Assembly: GCA_964472565.1 (NCBI GenBank) | Contig: CAYYNB010000138.1 | Location: forward strand, 1-16,535 | Length of the DNA: 16,535 nucleotides | Direction of reading: 5' to 3' | Source of the DNA: DATAMF01 sp964472565 | GTDB taxonomy: Bacteria; Chloroflexota; Anaerolineae; Aggregatilineales; Aggregatilineaceae | Shown: positions 1 to 6,099 of the stretch, one piece after another | Position numbering within the stretch: the first letter of the stretch is position 1 | Layout of the letters: the number at the start of each line of letters is the position of its first letter | The notes under the pieces: model-generated | Seen by the model: only the letters and a program-made list of their open reading frames with translations | What the model was told of the DNA's origin: nothing | Databases searched by the model: none | Position numbers and translations under genes: made by a program

Positions 1-29
1 ATCATTCGGCAGATCAACAATTCTTCCCG

Positions 30-59
30 TCTCGCGACGCGAGAACCCCCTTCGCGTCG
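30..59. promoter_or_regulatory. Two overlapping palindromes at the left edge
   Basis: TCTCGCGACGCGAGA (30-44) is a perfect 7+7 palindrome around a central A. It overlaps a second perfect 8-bp inverted repeat, CGACGCGA (35-42) with TCGCGTCG (52-59), which has a 9-base loop. The two pairings exclude each other. The region lies about 125 bases upstream of the CDF gene. It could be an operator for that gene or the tail of a gene beyond the left edge; there is no clean T-tract after it, so a terminator is less likely. Function is inferred only from the symmetry. Confidence 0.3.
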
Positions 60-182
60 TCAAATTCAGTCTTTTCTCCCTCAGATGGTTCACAAAGGGG
101 GGGCGGGGGTTCTTACTCCTTTCATCAAAGATCGCGCTAGAATTAAACGTATAACATGCTGCAACAGAAGGAATGGCTTACA

Positions 183-1079
183 TTGTCGCACGATCACCAT
201 CATCATCACGGCGACACCGGCAATATCAAGGTGGCGTTTTTTCTCAATCTCGGTTTTACCATCGCTGAAATTATCGGCGGTGTGCTGATCAACAGTATCG
301 CGGTGTTGTCCGATGCGGTTCACGATCTGGGCGACAGCGCCGCGTTAGGATTAGCGTGGTTTCTGGCGCGTTATTCCCAAAAAGAAGGCGACGCAAAATA
401 TTCCTACGGCTACCGCCGTTTTTCGCTGCTCGGCGCGCTGATCAATTCGATCATTCTGATTGTGGGATCGCTCCTGATTCTCTCCGAAGCGATCCCGCGC
501 CTGTTTGATCCCGAAAAGTTTGACGCGCAGGGCATGATCGTTTTTGCGCTGCTCGGCGTCGCTGCCAACGGACTCGCCGCGTTTCGCATGCGCCAGAGCG
601 AATCGGCCAATGCGCGCGTCGTCGGGATGCACCTGCTCGAAGACGTGCTCGGCTGGATCGCGGTGCTGATCGTCGGTGTGCTGTCGCTCTTTGTCAACTG
701 GCCCGTGCTCGACCCGCTGCTCTCGATTGGCATCACCTCGTTTATCCTGTTTCGCGTGGTGCGCCAGTTCAAGACCATCATGGAGTTGTTTTTGCAGGCC
801 GTTCCCAGCGAATCCAGTTTACGCCTGATCCAGTCCCGTTTTGAGACGGTAAACGCTGTTTGCTCGACGCATCATGTCCATTTATGGTCGCTGGATGGCG
901 AACACCATGTGCTGACCGCGCATCTCGTCGTGGATGAAGGACTGACGGGCGATGATGTGAAGCGCATCAAGCGTGAGAGCAAAGCCGCCATCGAAGATTT
1001 GGACCTCGGCATCGAGCATATGACGTTGGAAATTGAGTTCGAAAATACCGATTGTTCTATGCCGGAGCATCACCACTAG
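183..1079 (+). CDS. CDF-family cation efflux transporter, ZitB/CzcD-like (zinc type)
   Basis: This is an inner-membrane proton/metal antiporter of the cation diffusion facilitator family, expected to export Zn2+ or a similar divalent metal. Six hydrophobic segments are followed by a cytoplasmic C-terminal domain. The metal-site motifs are intact: H47-x-x-x-D51 in membrane segment 2 (SDAVHDLGD) and H150-x-x-x-D154 in segment 5 (HLLEDVLGW). The HD/HD arrangement is the zinc-transporting type. The N-terminus is His-rich (SHDHHHHHGD) and the protein ends in EHHH, both common metal-gathering tails. I chose the TTG at 183 because AGAAGGA lies 10 bases upstream (166-172) and the resulting MSHDHHHHH start is typical of the family. 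An in-frame ATG at 156 adds nine residues but has no visible ribosome binding site. The 3' end overlaps the convergent acetyltransferase by 23 bases. Confidence 0.9.
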   Translation: MSHDHHHHHGDTGNIKVAFFLNLGFTIAEIIGGVLINSIAVLSDAVHDLGDSAALGLAWFLARYSQKEGDAKYSYGYRRFSLLGALINSIILIVGSLLILSEAIPRLFDPEKFDAQGMIVFALLGVAANGLAAFRMRQSESANARVVGMHLLEDVLGWIAVLIVGVLSLFVNWPVLDPLLSIGITSFILFRVVRQFKTIMELFLQAVPSESSLRLIQSRFETVNAVCSTHHVHLWSLDGEHHVLTAHLVVDEGLTGDDVKRIKRESKAAIEDLDLGIEHMTLEIEFENTDCSMPEHHH

Positions 1080-1593
1080 CCGCGATCCGGCGGATCATCG
1101 CTACCCGCGTCTCTGGATTCAGCCCAAGCGCGATCTCGTCCGCCGCTATTCCGCGCAGATCCGCGCCCCACTGTGCCTCCGGCAGAATCTCGAATCCCAG
1201 CCGCGCATAGTAGGGCGCATTCCAGGGAATATCGCGTTCGGTGGTCAGCGTCACGAACGAATACCCGTTGTTCTGCGCCCACTGGCACACCGTCTCGATC
1301 ATCCGCCGTCCCAAACCCTGCCGCCCATGATCGGGGTGAATGTCAAGTTCCGCAATATGCGGACGCCCATCAACCAGTTCCACCGCCGCGAACCCCACCG
1401 GCTGATCGTTTTCATCCGCCGTGACCCACAGCCGCCCCGCCTCGCAGAATGCGCGGTGCTCCTCGACGCTCATCGCATCCGCGAGCAGATGCTGAAACCG
1501 CTCATACGCCGCGAACAGGGTCGCCGCCGCCCGTTCGATTCCTGGTAAATGCTCTAAATCCGTTTCGCGTGCCAATCGAATAGTGTAGTTCAT
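1057..1593 (-). CDS. GNAT-family N-acetyltransferase
   Basis: This is a single-domain cytoplasmic acyl-CoA-dependent N-acetyltransferase of 178 residues; its substrate cannot be told from sequence. The acetyl-CoA pyrophosphate loop is clear as R91-Q-G-L-G-R96, preceded by the beta-strand ELDIHPDHG. The later NAPYYARLGFE segment (about 125-135) carries the tyrosine usual near the family's active site. The length is normal for a stand-alone GNAT. The ATG at 1593 has a weak GAGAG about nine bases upstream. The gene faces the CDF transporter, sharing bases 1057-1079 with it, and is divergent from the propeller gene. No terminator is visible between the convergent ends, so read-through antisense transcription is possible. 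I see no convincing sigma-70 promoter in the 117 bases between it and the propeller gene. Confidence 0.9.
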   Translation of the reverse strand: MNYTIRLARETDLEHLPGIERAAATLFAAYERFQHLLADAMSVEEHRAFCEAGRLWVTADENDQPVGFAAVELVDGRPHIAELDIHPDHGRQGLGRRMIETVCQWAQNNGYSFVTLTTERDIPWNAPYYARLGFEILPEAQWGADLRGIAADEIALGLNPETRVAMIRRIAASGDAPA

Positions 1594-1710
1594 CGTGTTG
1601 CTCTCGTTAGGTTCATGTCAGGCAAACGCCCTATGATAGCACAAAAATCCTTGTTTGTTGCGCTTACAATGAATAAAACCAACACGCGCTGGCCTTAAAT
1701 GGAGAATCCT

Positions 1711-2688
1711 ATGATCCGCAAACCGATTAATCTTGTCAGCTTGTTGATGTTGTTGTTTGTGTTGCTGCCCATGCCCTTGAAAACTTCTGCTCAACAAGCG
1801 GATTATTATACGGTGGATTGGAGTCCCGATGGCAGCAAGATCGCTGTGGGCACCGGATTGGGCGAAGTTTTGGTGATCGACGCTGCTACCCAACAGCTAT
1901 TGTTGGATGTTCGAATTACGAAGGATGGCAGTGTGGAACGTGTGCGCTGGAGTTCCGATGGCAATTATTTGGCCGTTGGTCTAGGAGTTTCGGGGGTAAT
2001 TTATATTCTGGATCCAATGTCCGGTGAACAAGTGCATTCGCTCTATGATGAGAACAATTTCTCCACGCCAATGCTGGAATGGAGTCCGGATGGCACGATG
2101 TTGGCAAGTGCCCATGCACGCAAGAATCTGGGTTTTGCTACCCAGGTTTGGCATGTCTCAACCGAAGACGTACTGATGACATTGGCCGACAAGGCAGTGG
2201 GTTGGAATGCATTTGCGTGGAGTCCAGACGGTACACACCTGATCGCTGAGAACAATGAAGATCAGTTAGTGGTCTGGGATGTCGCTACTTGGCAATCTGT
2301 TCGAACACTGGACTGTCAAGCTCACGCTCTGGAAGTGACCTGGCAGCCGAACGGAGACAAAATTGCGGTCTTGGCAGGCAATTTAGAGAATCGGATTGAA
2401 CATGTTCGTATTTGTGATGCGACAACGGGCGATATTTTGCGCACTATTCCCGCGATGTATGCCACCAGCGTACGCTGGAGTTCCGATGGGAAGCGATTAG
2501 CTATCGGTCAACTGGAGCAGTTTCGCGTCGTGGATGTACAGAGTGGACAAGACCTCTTTACCTTTGACCTGTTGTATCCTGATGAAGCCGCATGGTCGCC
2601 GGATGGTACCCGTTTAGCCTATGCGGGTTATCAGCAGTCCAGCCTGATTATCGATCTTCCACCCGAATTAACTGCTGCTTCAGACTGA
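1711..2688 (+). CDS. Secreted seven-bladed WD40-like beta-propeller protein
   Basis: A 325-residue exported protein made almost wholly of beta-propeller. The first about 28 residues form a signal peptide (MIRKP, a Leu-rich core, likely cleavage after TSA before QQ). Seven blades follow, each marked by a W-S-x-D-G type turn: VDWSPDG, VRWSSDG, LEWSPDG, FAWSPDG, VTWQPNG, VRWSSDG and AAWSPDG, and most end in a D-x-x-T/S-G-like strand. This fits a closed seven-bladed ring with no catalytic domain attached, suggesting a binding or scaffold role outside the cytoplasmic membrane. The start at 1711 is preferred to the ATG at 1699 because GGAGA (1701-1705) lies five bases upstream of it. The gene is noticeably richer in A/T and in TTG and GAT codons than its neighbours, so recent transfer is possible. 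The ligand is unknown. Confidence 0.88.
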   Translation: MIRKPINLVSLLMLLFVLLPMPLKTSAQQADYYTVDWSPDGSKIAVGTGLGEVLVIDAATQQLLLDVRITKDGSVERVRWSSDGNYLAVGLGVSGVIYILDPMSGEQVHSLYDENNFSTPMLEWSPDGTMLASAHARKNLGFATQVWHVSTEDVLMTLADKAVGWNAFAWSPDGTHLIAENNEDQLVVWDVATWQSVRTLDCQAHALEVTWQPNGDKIAVLAGNLENRIEHVRICDATTGDILRTIPAMYATSVRWSSDGKRLAIGQLEQFRVVDVQSGQDLFTFDLLYPDEAAWSPDGTRLAYAGYQQSSLIIDLPPELTAASD

Positions 2689-2695
2689 TAAGGTA

Positions 2696-2720
2696 AGGCT
2701 GGCAGTCGCACCACCAGCCT
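2696..2720. terminator. Hairpin between convergent genes
   Basis: AGGCTGG (2696-2702) pairs with CCAGCCT (2714-2720) across an 11-base loop. It lies between the propeller gene and the FHA regulator, whose 3' ends face each other 48 bases apart. The plus-strand side has no T-tract; the minus-strand side continues TTACCTTATC, which is only moderately T-rich. It may be a weak terminator, mainly for the FHA gene. Confidence 0.35.
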
Positions 2721-2736
2721 GTAACTCAATTCCTGA

Positions 2737-3393
2737 TCATCCCTGGTCCAGTCGGAAACCATGCCCTCTCACCGTGACAATGTACTGGTATTCGGGATCA
2801 ACCTCGGCAATCCGATCTCGCAGGCGGCGCACCAGCGCATCAATCGCCTGTTCGCTTACGCCTTCACCAATCGCATCCGGCCACACCGCCTCGACCACTT
2901 CATCCCGCGTGCGGACCGCACCCGCGCCATCGTACAGCAGTTCGAGCAGCCGATACTGCGGCAGGCTCAGCGGCGGATCGACCTCAATCCCATTGACGAA
3001 CACCCGCCGCGAATCGCGGTTGAGCTGCAAGCGCCCCAATACGCCGGGAATCTCATCGACCAGCAGCGGCGCGGTAGCCTCGGACCCCACGAACGTCATT
3101 TTGACCGCCAGCGCGATCTGAATCTCGTCCCCGTCGCGCAGCGGCACCGTCGTCGCCTTGACCTGTTTGCCGTTGACCCAGGTGCCGTTTTTGCTGTCAA
3201 GGTCTTCGAGATAATAACCGTCGTTCTGCCGGAAAATCCGAATATGCTCGCGTGACACCTGGCGCTCCGGCAGCACCAGGTCGCATTCGCCGCCGCGCCC
3301 GACCACGAGCATATCTTCGCGGATGGTCCAGCGTTGACCAGCCTTTTCACCTTCCTGAATAATCAGCACGGGTTTCTCTGTCGCATCTGACAT
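2737..3393 (-). CDS. FHA-domain winged-helix transcriptional regulator
   Basis: A 218-residue cytoplasmic regulator with a phosphothreonine-reading domain fused to a DNA-binding domain. The N-terminal FHA domain (about 7-104) has the family signature: G-R at 32-33, S-R-E-H at 47-50 and K-N-G-T near 68-71. The C-terminal OmpR/PhoB-type winged helix (about 120-217) shows LSLPQYRLLELL, the recognition-helix region EQAIDALVRRLRDRI, and the closing VRGHGFRL. There is no receiver domain, so the input is probably a phosphorylated partner rather than a histidine kinase. Starts at 3411, 3402 and 3393 are in frame. I chose 3393 because AAGG sits nine bases upstream and the longer forms have nothing comparable. 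It is divergent from a Ser/Thr kinase gene 91 bases away, a likely functional partner. EmbR with PknH in mycobacteria is a known parallel, but there the domain order is reversed. Confidence 0.92.
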   Translation of the reverse strand: MSDATEKPVLIIQEGEKAGQRWTIREDMLVVGRGGECDLVLPERQVSREHIRIFRQNDGYYLEDLDSKNGTWVNGKQVKATTVPLRDGDEIQIALAVKMTFVGSEATAPLLVDEIPGVLGRLQLNRDSRRVFVNGIEVDPPLSLPQYRLLELLYDGAGAVRTRDEVVEAVWPDAIGEGVSEQAIDALVRRLRDRIAEVDPEYQYIVTVRGHGFRLDQG

Positions 3394-3404
3394 CGCTAAC
3401 ATCC

Positions 3405-3433
3405 TTGACATTTAGTGTGCGCCGGGCTATGTT
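3405..3433 (+). promoter_or_regulatory. Predicted sigma-70 promoter of the kinase gene
   Basis: A perfect -35 TTGACA (3405-3410), a 17-base spacer, and -10 TATGTT (3428-3433). Transcription would start near 3440, which excludes translation from the GTG at 3440 and supports the ATG at 3485. The -35 box lies just ahead of the chosen FHA start, so a regulator bound here could control both genes. Confidence 0.5.
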
Positions 3434-3469
3434 GGGCGTGTGCCGCTGGCATTCGGATCACTGTATAGG

Positions 3470-3498
3470 AGTATAACGAGAAGTATGAATCACCTCAA
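3470..3498 (-). promoter_or_regulatory. Predicted divergent promoter of the FHA regulator gene
   Basis: On the minus strand, TTGAGG (3498-3493), a 17-base spacer and TATACT (3475-3470). Transcription would start near 3463, giving a leader of about 70 bases before the FHA start. The -35 box falls inside the first codons of the kinase gene, so the two promoters face away from each other with overlapping transcribed leaders. Confidence 0.4.
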
Positions 3499-4507
3499 GC
3501 CCGGAGATAGACTGCGCCAGCGCTATGAAATCATCGAAATCATCGGCCAGGGTGGCATGGGCTGCATCTACAAAGCGGCGGATATACGCCTGGAAGGGCG
3601 TTTCACGGCGATCAAAGAAGTCCGCCCCGATCCGAACGACTCGCCGGACGAAAGCGACCAGAACCGCCGCCAGTTTCAGCGTGAGGCCAGCATTCTCGCC
3701 CGCCTGGATCATCCCAACCTGCCCAAAGTCTCCGACTTTTTTGCCGACTCCGAGCGTGATTATCTCGTGATGGATTTTGTCCCCGGATACGATCTGCGTC
3801 AAGCGATTGAGCAGGCACTCCGCCGGGGCGAATTTATCCCCGAAGAGCAGGTGCTCGACTGGGCGCAGCAGTTGATCGGCGCGCTGCGTTATCTGCATGG
3901 ACAAAATCCCTCGGTGTTACACCGTGATATCAAGCCCGCCAATATCAAACTCACCCCTGACGGCTTAATTAAACTGGTGGATTTCGGTCTCGTCAAATTA
4001 TTGCAATCCGACGACGCGCGCACGATCACGGTGGTGCAGGGACGCGGCACCGCGCTCTACACGCCGCTGGAGCAGTACGGCGGCGATATGGGCCATACCG
4101 ATGTGCGCAGCGACTTATACGCCCTCGGCGCGACGTTATACCACCTGCTGACCAATACGCCGCCCTCCGAAGCCAAACAGCGTTTTTTGACGCCGCGTGC
4201 GCTGCGCGACCCCCGCGACATTAACCCCGTCATCACTGACCGGACGGCGCGCGCCGTGCTGTGGGCCATGTCGATGCATCCCGATGATCGCCCCGAAGAC
4301 GTGCGCATTTTCAGCGAGGCGCTGCTCGGTCAGGGTCTGCTTCCCACGCGCAAATTGTCCGCCGGACTGCGCCGTGCCGAACTCCGCACCTCGGAAAGCC
4401 CGCGCGACCCGGAGATCGCCCAGGGCAATGTCGCGCTGGCGATTCTCGCGGCGGTGCTGCTGGTCGTGGCGCTCGTGGTGACGGTGATCGGCCCGACGCT
4501 GCCTTAA
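3485..4507 (+). CDS. Hanks-type Ser/Thr protein kinase with C-terminal membrane anchor
   Basis: A 340-residue PknB-like kinase. Catalytic residues are complete: glycine loop GQGGMG (21-26), ATP-binding Lys44 in TAIKEV, helix-C Glu67, H147-R148-D149 with Asn153, and DFG at 166-168. The usual APE is replaced by PLEQ (194-197), followed by the Asp210 helix-F motif. A single membrane helix at about 315-335 ends the protein with only GPTLP beyond it, so there is almost no external sensor domain. The start at 3485 matches the conserved MNHLKPGDRLRQRYEI opening and lies downstream of the predicted promoter. An in-frame GTG at 3440 is unlikely because it falls at the predicted transcript start. AGGAG (3467-3471) is 13 bases upstream, farther than ideal. 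The divergent FHA regulator is the obvious candidate effector. Confidence 0.95.
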   Translation: MNHLKPGDRLRQRYEIIEIIGQGGMGCIYKAADIRLEGRFTAIKEVRPDPNDSPDESDQNRRQFQREASILARLDHPNLPKVSDFFADSERDYLVMDFVPGYDLRQAIEQALRRGEFIPEEQVLDWAQQLIGALRYLHGQNPSVLHRDIKPANIKLTPDGLIKLVDFGLVKLLQSDDARTITVVQGRGTALYTPLEQYGGDMGHTDVRSDLYALGATLYHLLTNTPPSEAKQRFLTPRALRDPRDINPVITDRTARAVLWAMSMHPDDRPEDVRIFSEALLGQGLLPTRKLSAGLRRAELRTSESPRDPEIAQGNVALAILAAVLLVVALVVTVIGPTLP

Positions 4508-4509
4508 AA

Positions 4510-4542
4510 TTTACGTTTACTCATTGAAAAATGATCCGTAAA
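4510..4542 (+). promoter_or_regulatory. Two-part inverted repeat after the kinase gene, overlapping a -35 box
   Basis: The inner stem TCATT (4521-4525) and AATGA (4530-4534) closes a GAAA tetraloop. The outer arms TTTACG (4510-4515) and CGTAAA (4537-4542) pair perfectly, separated from the inner stem by a 5/2-base internal loop. It begins three bases after the kinase stop and contains the predicted -35 box of the next gene. With no T-tract it is a poor intrinsic terminator; as a DNA dyad it could be an operator for the CDF gene. Confidence 0.35.
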
Positions 4543-4552
4543 GGATTAAAAT
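4524..4552 (+). promoter_or_regulatory. Predicted sigma-70 promoter of the second CDF gene
   Basis: TTGAAA (4524-4529), a 17-base spacer, and TAAAAT (4547-4552), each one base from consensus. The 156-base intergenic region is clearly AT-rich. Transcription would begin near 4559, leaving a leader of about 105 bases before the ATG at 4664. That start is preceded by GAGGA (4655-4659) at four bases. I recognise no known riboswitch in the leader. Confidence 0.5.
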
Positions 4553-4663
4553 AGGCAGGAAAATACTTAATGCATGAGACAGCAACCATATTGAATATCC
4601 TCAATCGAGTTTTCACTTAAATTTTCATCAGGCTGCCCTAAAAAACACTATTTTGAGGATAGA

Positions 4664-6052
4664 ATGCAGTCTCAAGCAACGCGTACCCAGGCTCTTAACC
4701 GGATCTACGGACTGTCGTTAGCGATCAACCTGATCATGCTGACGCTGAAGTTAAGCGTTGGTTTTATAACCGGCTCGCTGGTCATGGTTGCCGATGGTGT
4801 TGATTCGTCACTCGATGCCATTGCCAACATCATCGCGATGGTAGTTACGCGGATTTCCGGTATGCCGCCGGATGATGATCACCCCTATGGGCACCGGCGC
4901 TTTGAAACGCTGGCTGCGATGATGGTGGGCGCGTTTCTCCTGTTGACAGCCTCCGAGATCGTCCAGAGCAGCGTTTCGCGCCTGTTCTCCGGTAAAACGC
5001 CCGAAATTGGCATCCCGAACTTTTTGGTCATGCTGTTGGCGCTGGGCGTGAATCTGGGCCTCTTCTTTTTGCAGCGGCGTGAAGGCAAGCGGCTGCGTTC
5101 TGAAGTGCTCATGGCGAGTTCCGAAGACAAACGCAGCGACATTATGGTTTCTATCACCGTGCTGCTGTCGCTCGTGACGGTTCAGCTCGGCCTGGGCTGG
5201 ATTGATGCGGTTGCCGCCCTGGTAGTGGTGGGACTGATTGGCCGGAACGCGATTGGTATTATCCGGCACGCGGCGAATGTGTTGGTGGATCATGTCGCGC
5301 TGGACGCCGCCGAGGTCAGCCAGATTGTCTTAAAAGTTCCCCATATCGAAGAAGTGGTGCGCGTCCGAAGTCGTGGTTCAGAAGATGACATTCACCTGGC
5401 CTTGCTCGTGCGCGTTGCGCCGCTGACACCAGTAGAACATACGGCGGTGATTGCGGACGAAATCTGCAACCAGCTTCGCGCCCAGCTCAAGGGTCTGGCG
5501 ACGATTGATGTTAATTTTCTCCCGGCCCACGAACTGCCGCCCGATTATGCGCAGATCGCCCAGACAGAAGCGGTGGCATTGGGCGTGAGTGTGCATGAAA
5601 TTGCAATTTCCGAAGTGGAAGATGGCATCACATTTGATGCACATGTGGAAGTGGACGAACAGCAGACGCTGGATGCCGCGCATACCATCGTCTCTGAATT
5701 TGAAGAACGGCTGATGCATGCCATCCCAGACTTGACCAGCGTGGTGACACATATTGAGCCGATGCATGGTTCCAAGCCCTGTACGAACTGTGACAGCGAA
5801 GCCGAGCATCTGGCGCATAACATTATGAGTGTGGCGAGCCAGCTTTACCCGGAAGGATACTGGCATGAATTGGTGATTCGCACCGAACCGACGGGTGATT
5901 ATTCGGTCAGTATTCACTGCCAGGCGCAAGGTTCTTTGCCCGTTGGGGAAGCCCATCAGATGGCGGAAAAAGTTGAGGCCCAGTTGCGGGTGGCGCTGCC
6001 CGATCTGCTTCACCGTATTACCATCCACACGGAACCGTTTGAAGTGAATTAA
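4664..6052 (+). CDS. CDF-family cation efflux transporter with triplicated C-terminal domain (Mn/Fe-type site)
   Basis: A 462-residue cation diffusion facilitator, about 150 residues longer than usual. The membrane domain (about 12-208) carries D47-x-x-x-D51 in segment 2 (DGVDSSLD) and D155-x-x-x-D159 in segment 5 (EDKRSDIM). The His found at the first segment-5 position in zinc exporters is Asp here, the pattern associated with manganese or iron CDFs, so Mn2+ export is my best guess. HPYGHRR (73-79) matches the family's loop after segment 2. Three ferredoxin-like C-terminal units follow: about 210-290, 300-367 (the canonical VHEI...VEVDE...HIEP unit) and 385-460 (WHELVIRTEP...ITIHTEP). C373-x-x-C376 lies in the linker between the second and third. 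The ATG has GAGGA four bases upstream. A strong terminator follows 20 bases after the stop. Confidence 0.93.
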   Translation: MQSQATRTQALNRIYGLSLAINLIMLTLKLSVGFITGSLVMVADGVDSSLDAIANIIAMVVTRISGMPPDDDHPYGHRRFETLAAMMVGAFLLLTASEIVQSSVSRLFSGKTPEIGIPNFLVMLLALGVNLGLFFLQRREGKRLRSEVLMASSEDKRSDIMVSITVLLSLVTVQLGLGWIDAVAALVVVGLIGRNAIGIIRHAANVLVDHVALDAAEVSQIVLKVPHIEEVVRVRSRGSEDDIHLALLVRVAPLTPVEHTAVIADEICNQLRAQLKGLATIDVNFLPAHELPPDYAQIAQTEAVALGVSVHEIAISEVEDGITFDAHVEVDEQQTLDAAHTIVSEFEERLMHAIPDLTSVVTHIEPMHGSKPCTNCDSEAEHLAHNIMSVASQLYPEGYWHELVIRTEPTGDYSVSIHCQAQGSLPVGEAHQMAEKVEAQLRVALPDLLHRITIHTEPFEVN

Positions 6053-6071
6053 CCCTGATGATCGTGAAGTG

Positions 6072-6099
6072 AAAAAGGGCAGATCAATCTGCCCTTTTT
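6072..6099. terminator. Strong bidirectional intrinsic terminator
   Basis: A perfect 12-bp stem, AAAAAGGGCAGA (6072-6083) with TCTGCCCTTTTT (6088-6099), closed by a four-base TCAA loop. It has a T-run on the plus strand and TTTTTC on the minus strand. It ends the CDF transcript (stop at 6052) and the converging four-gene operon. The stop codon of the GH3-like gene (6099-6101) overlaps the stem. Confidence 0.9.

Noticed and set aside
1033..1548. A 171-codon plus-strand open frame opposite the acetyltransferase
   Set aside because: The product is Arg/Pro-rich with no family signature, while the opposite strand encodes a clear GNAT domain.
1665..1679. Promoter boxes for the propeller gene (TACAAT at 1665-1670; TTGTTT at 1651 with TAAAAC at 1674)
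   Set aside because: The first has no -35 box at a usable distance and the second matches consensus at only three and four positions.
4553..4663. Possible metal riboswitch in the leader of the second CDF gene
   Set aside because: I could not match the conserved loops of yybP-ykoY (Mn) or NiCo riboswitches. The one long-range pairing seen (TAGGCAG with CTGCCCTA) starts before the predicted transcript start.
5378..6028. A 216-codon minus-strand open frame inside the second CDF gene
   Set aside because: Composition rich in His, Phe, Arg and Met without motifs, fully covered by a well-supported gene on the other strand.
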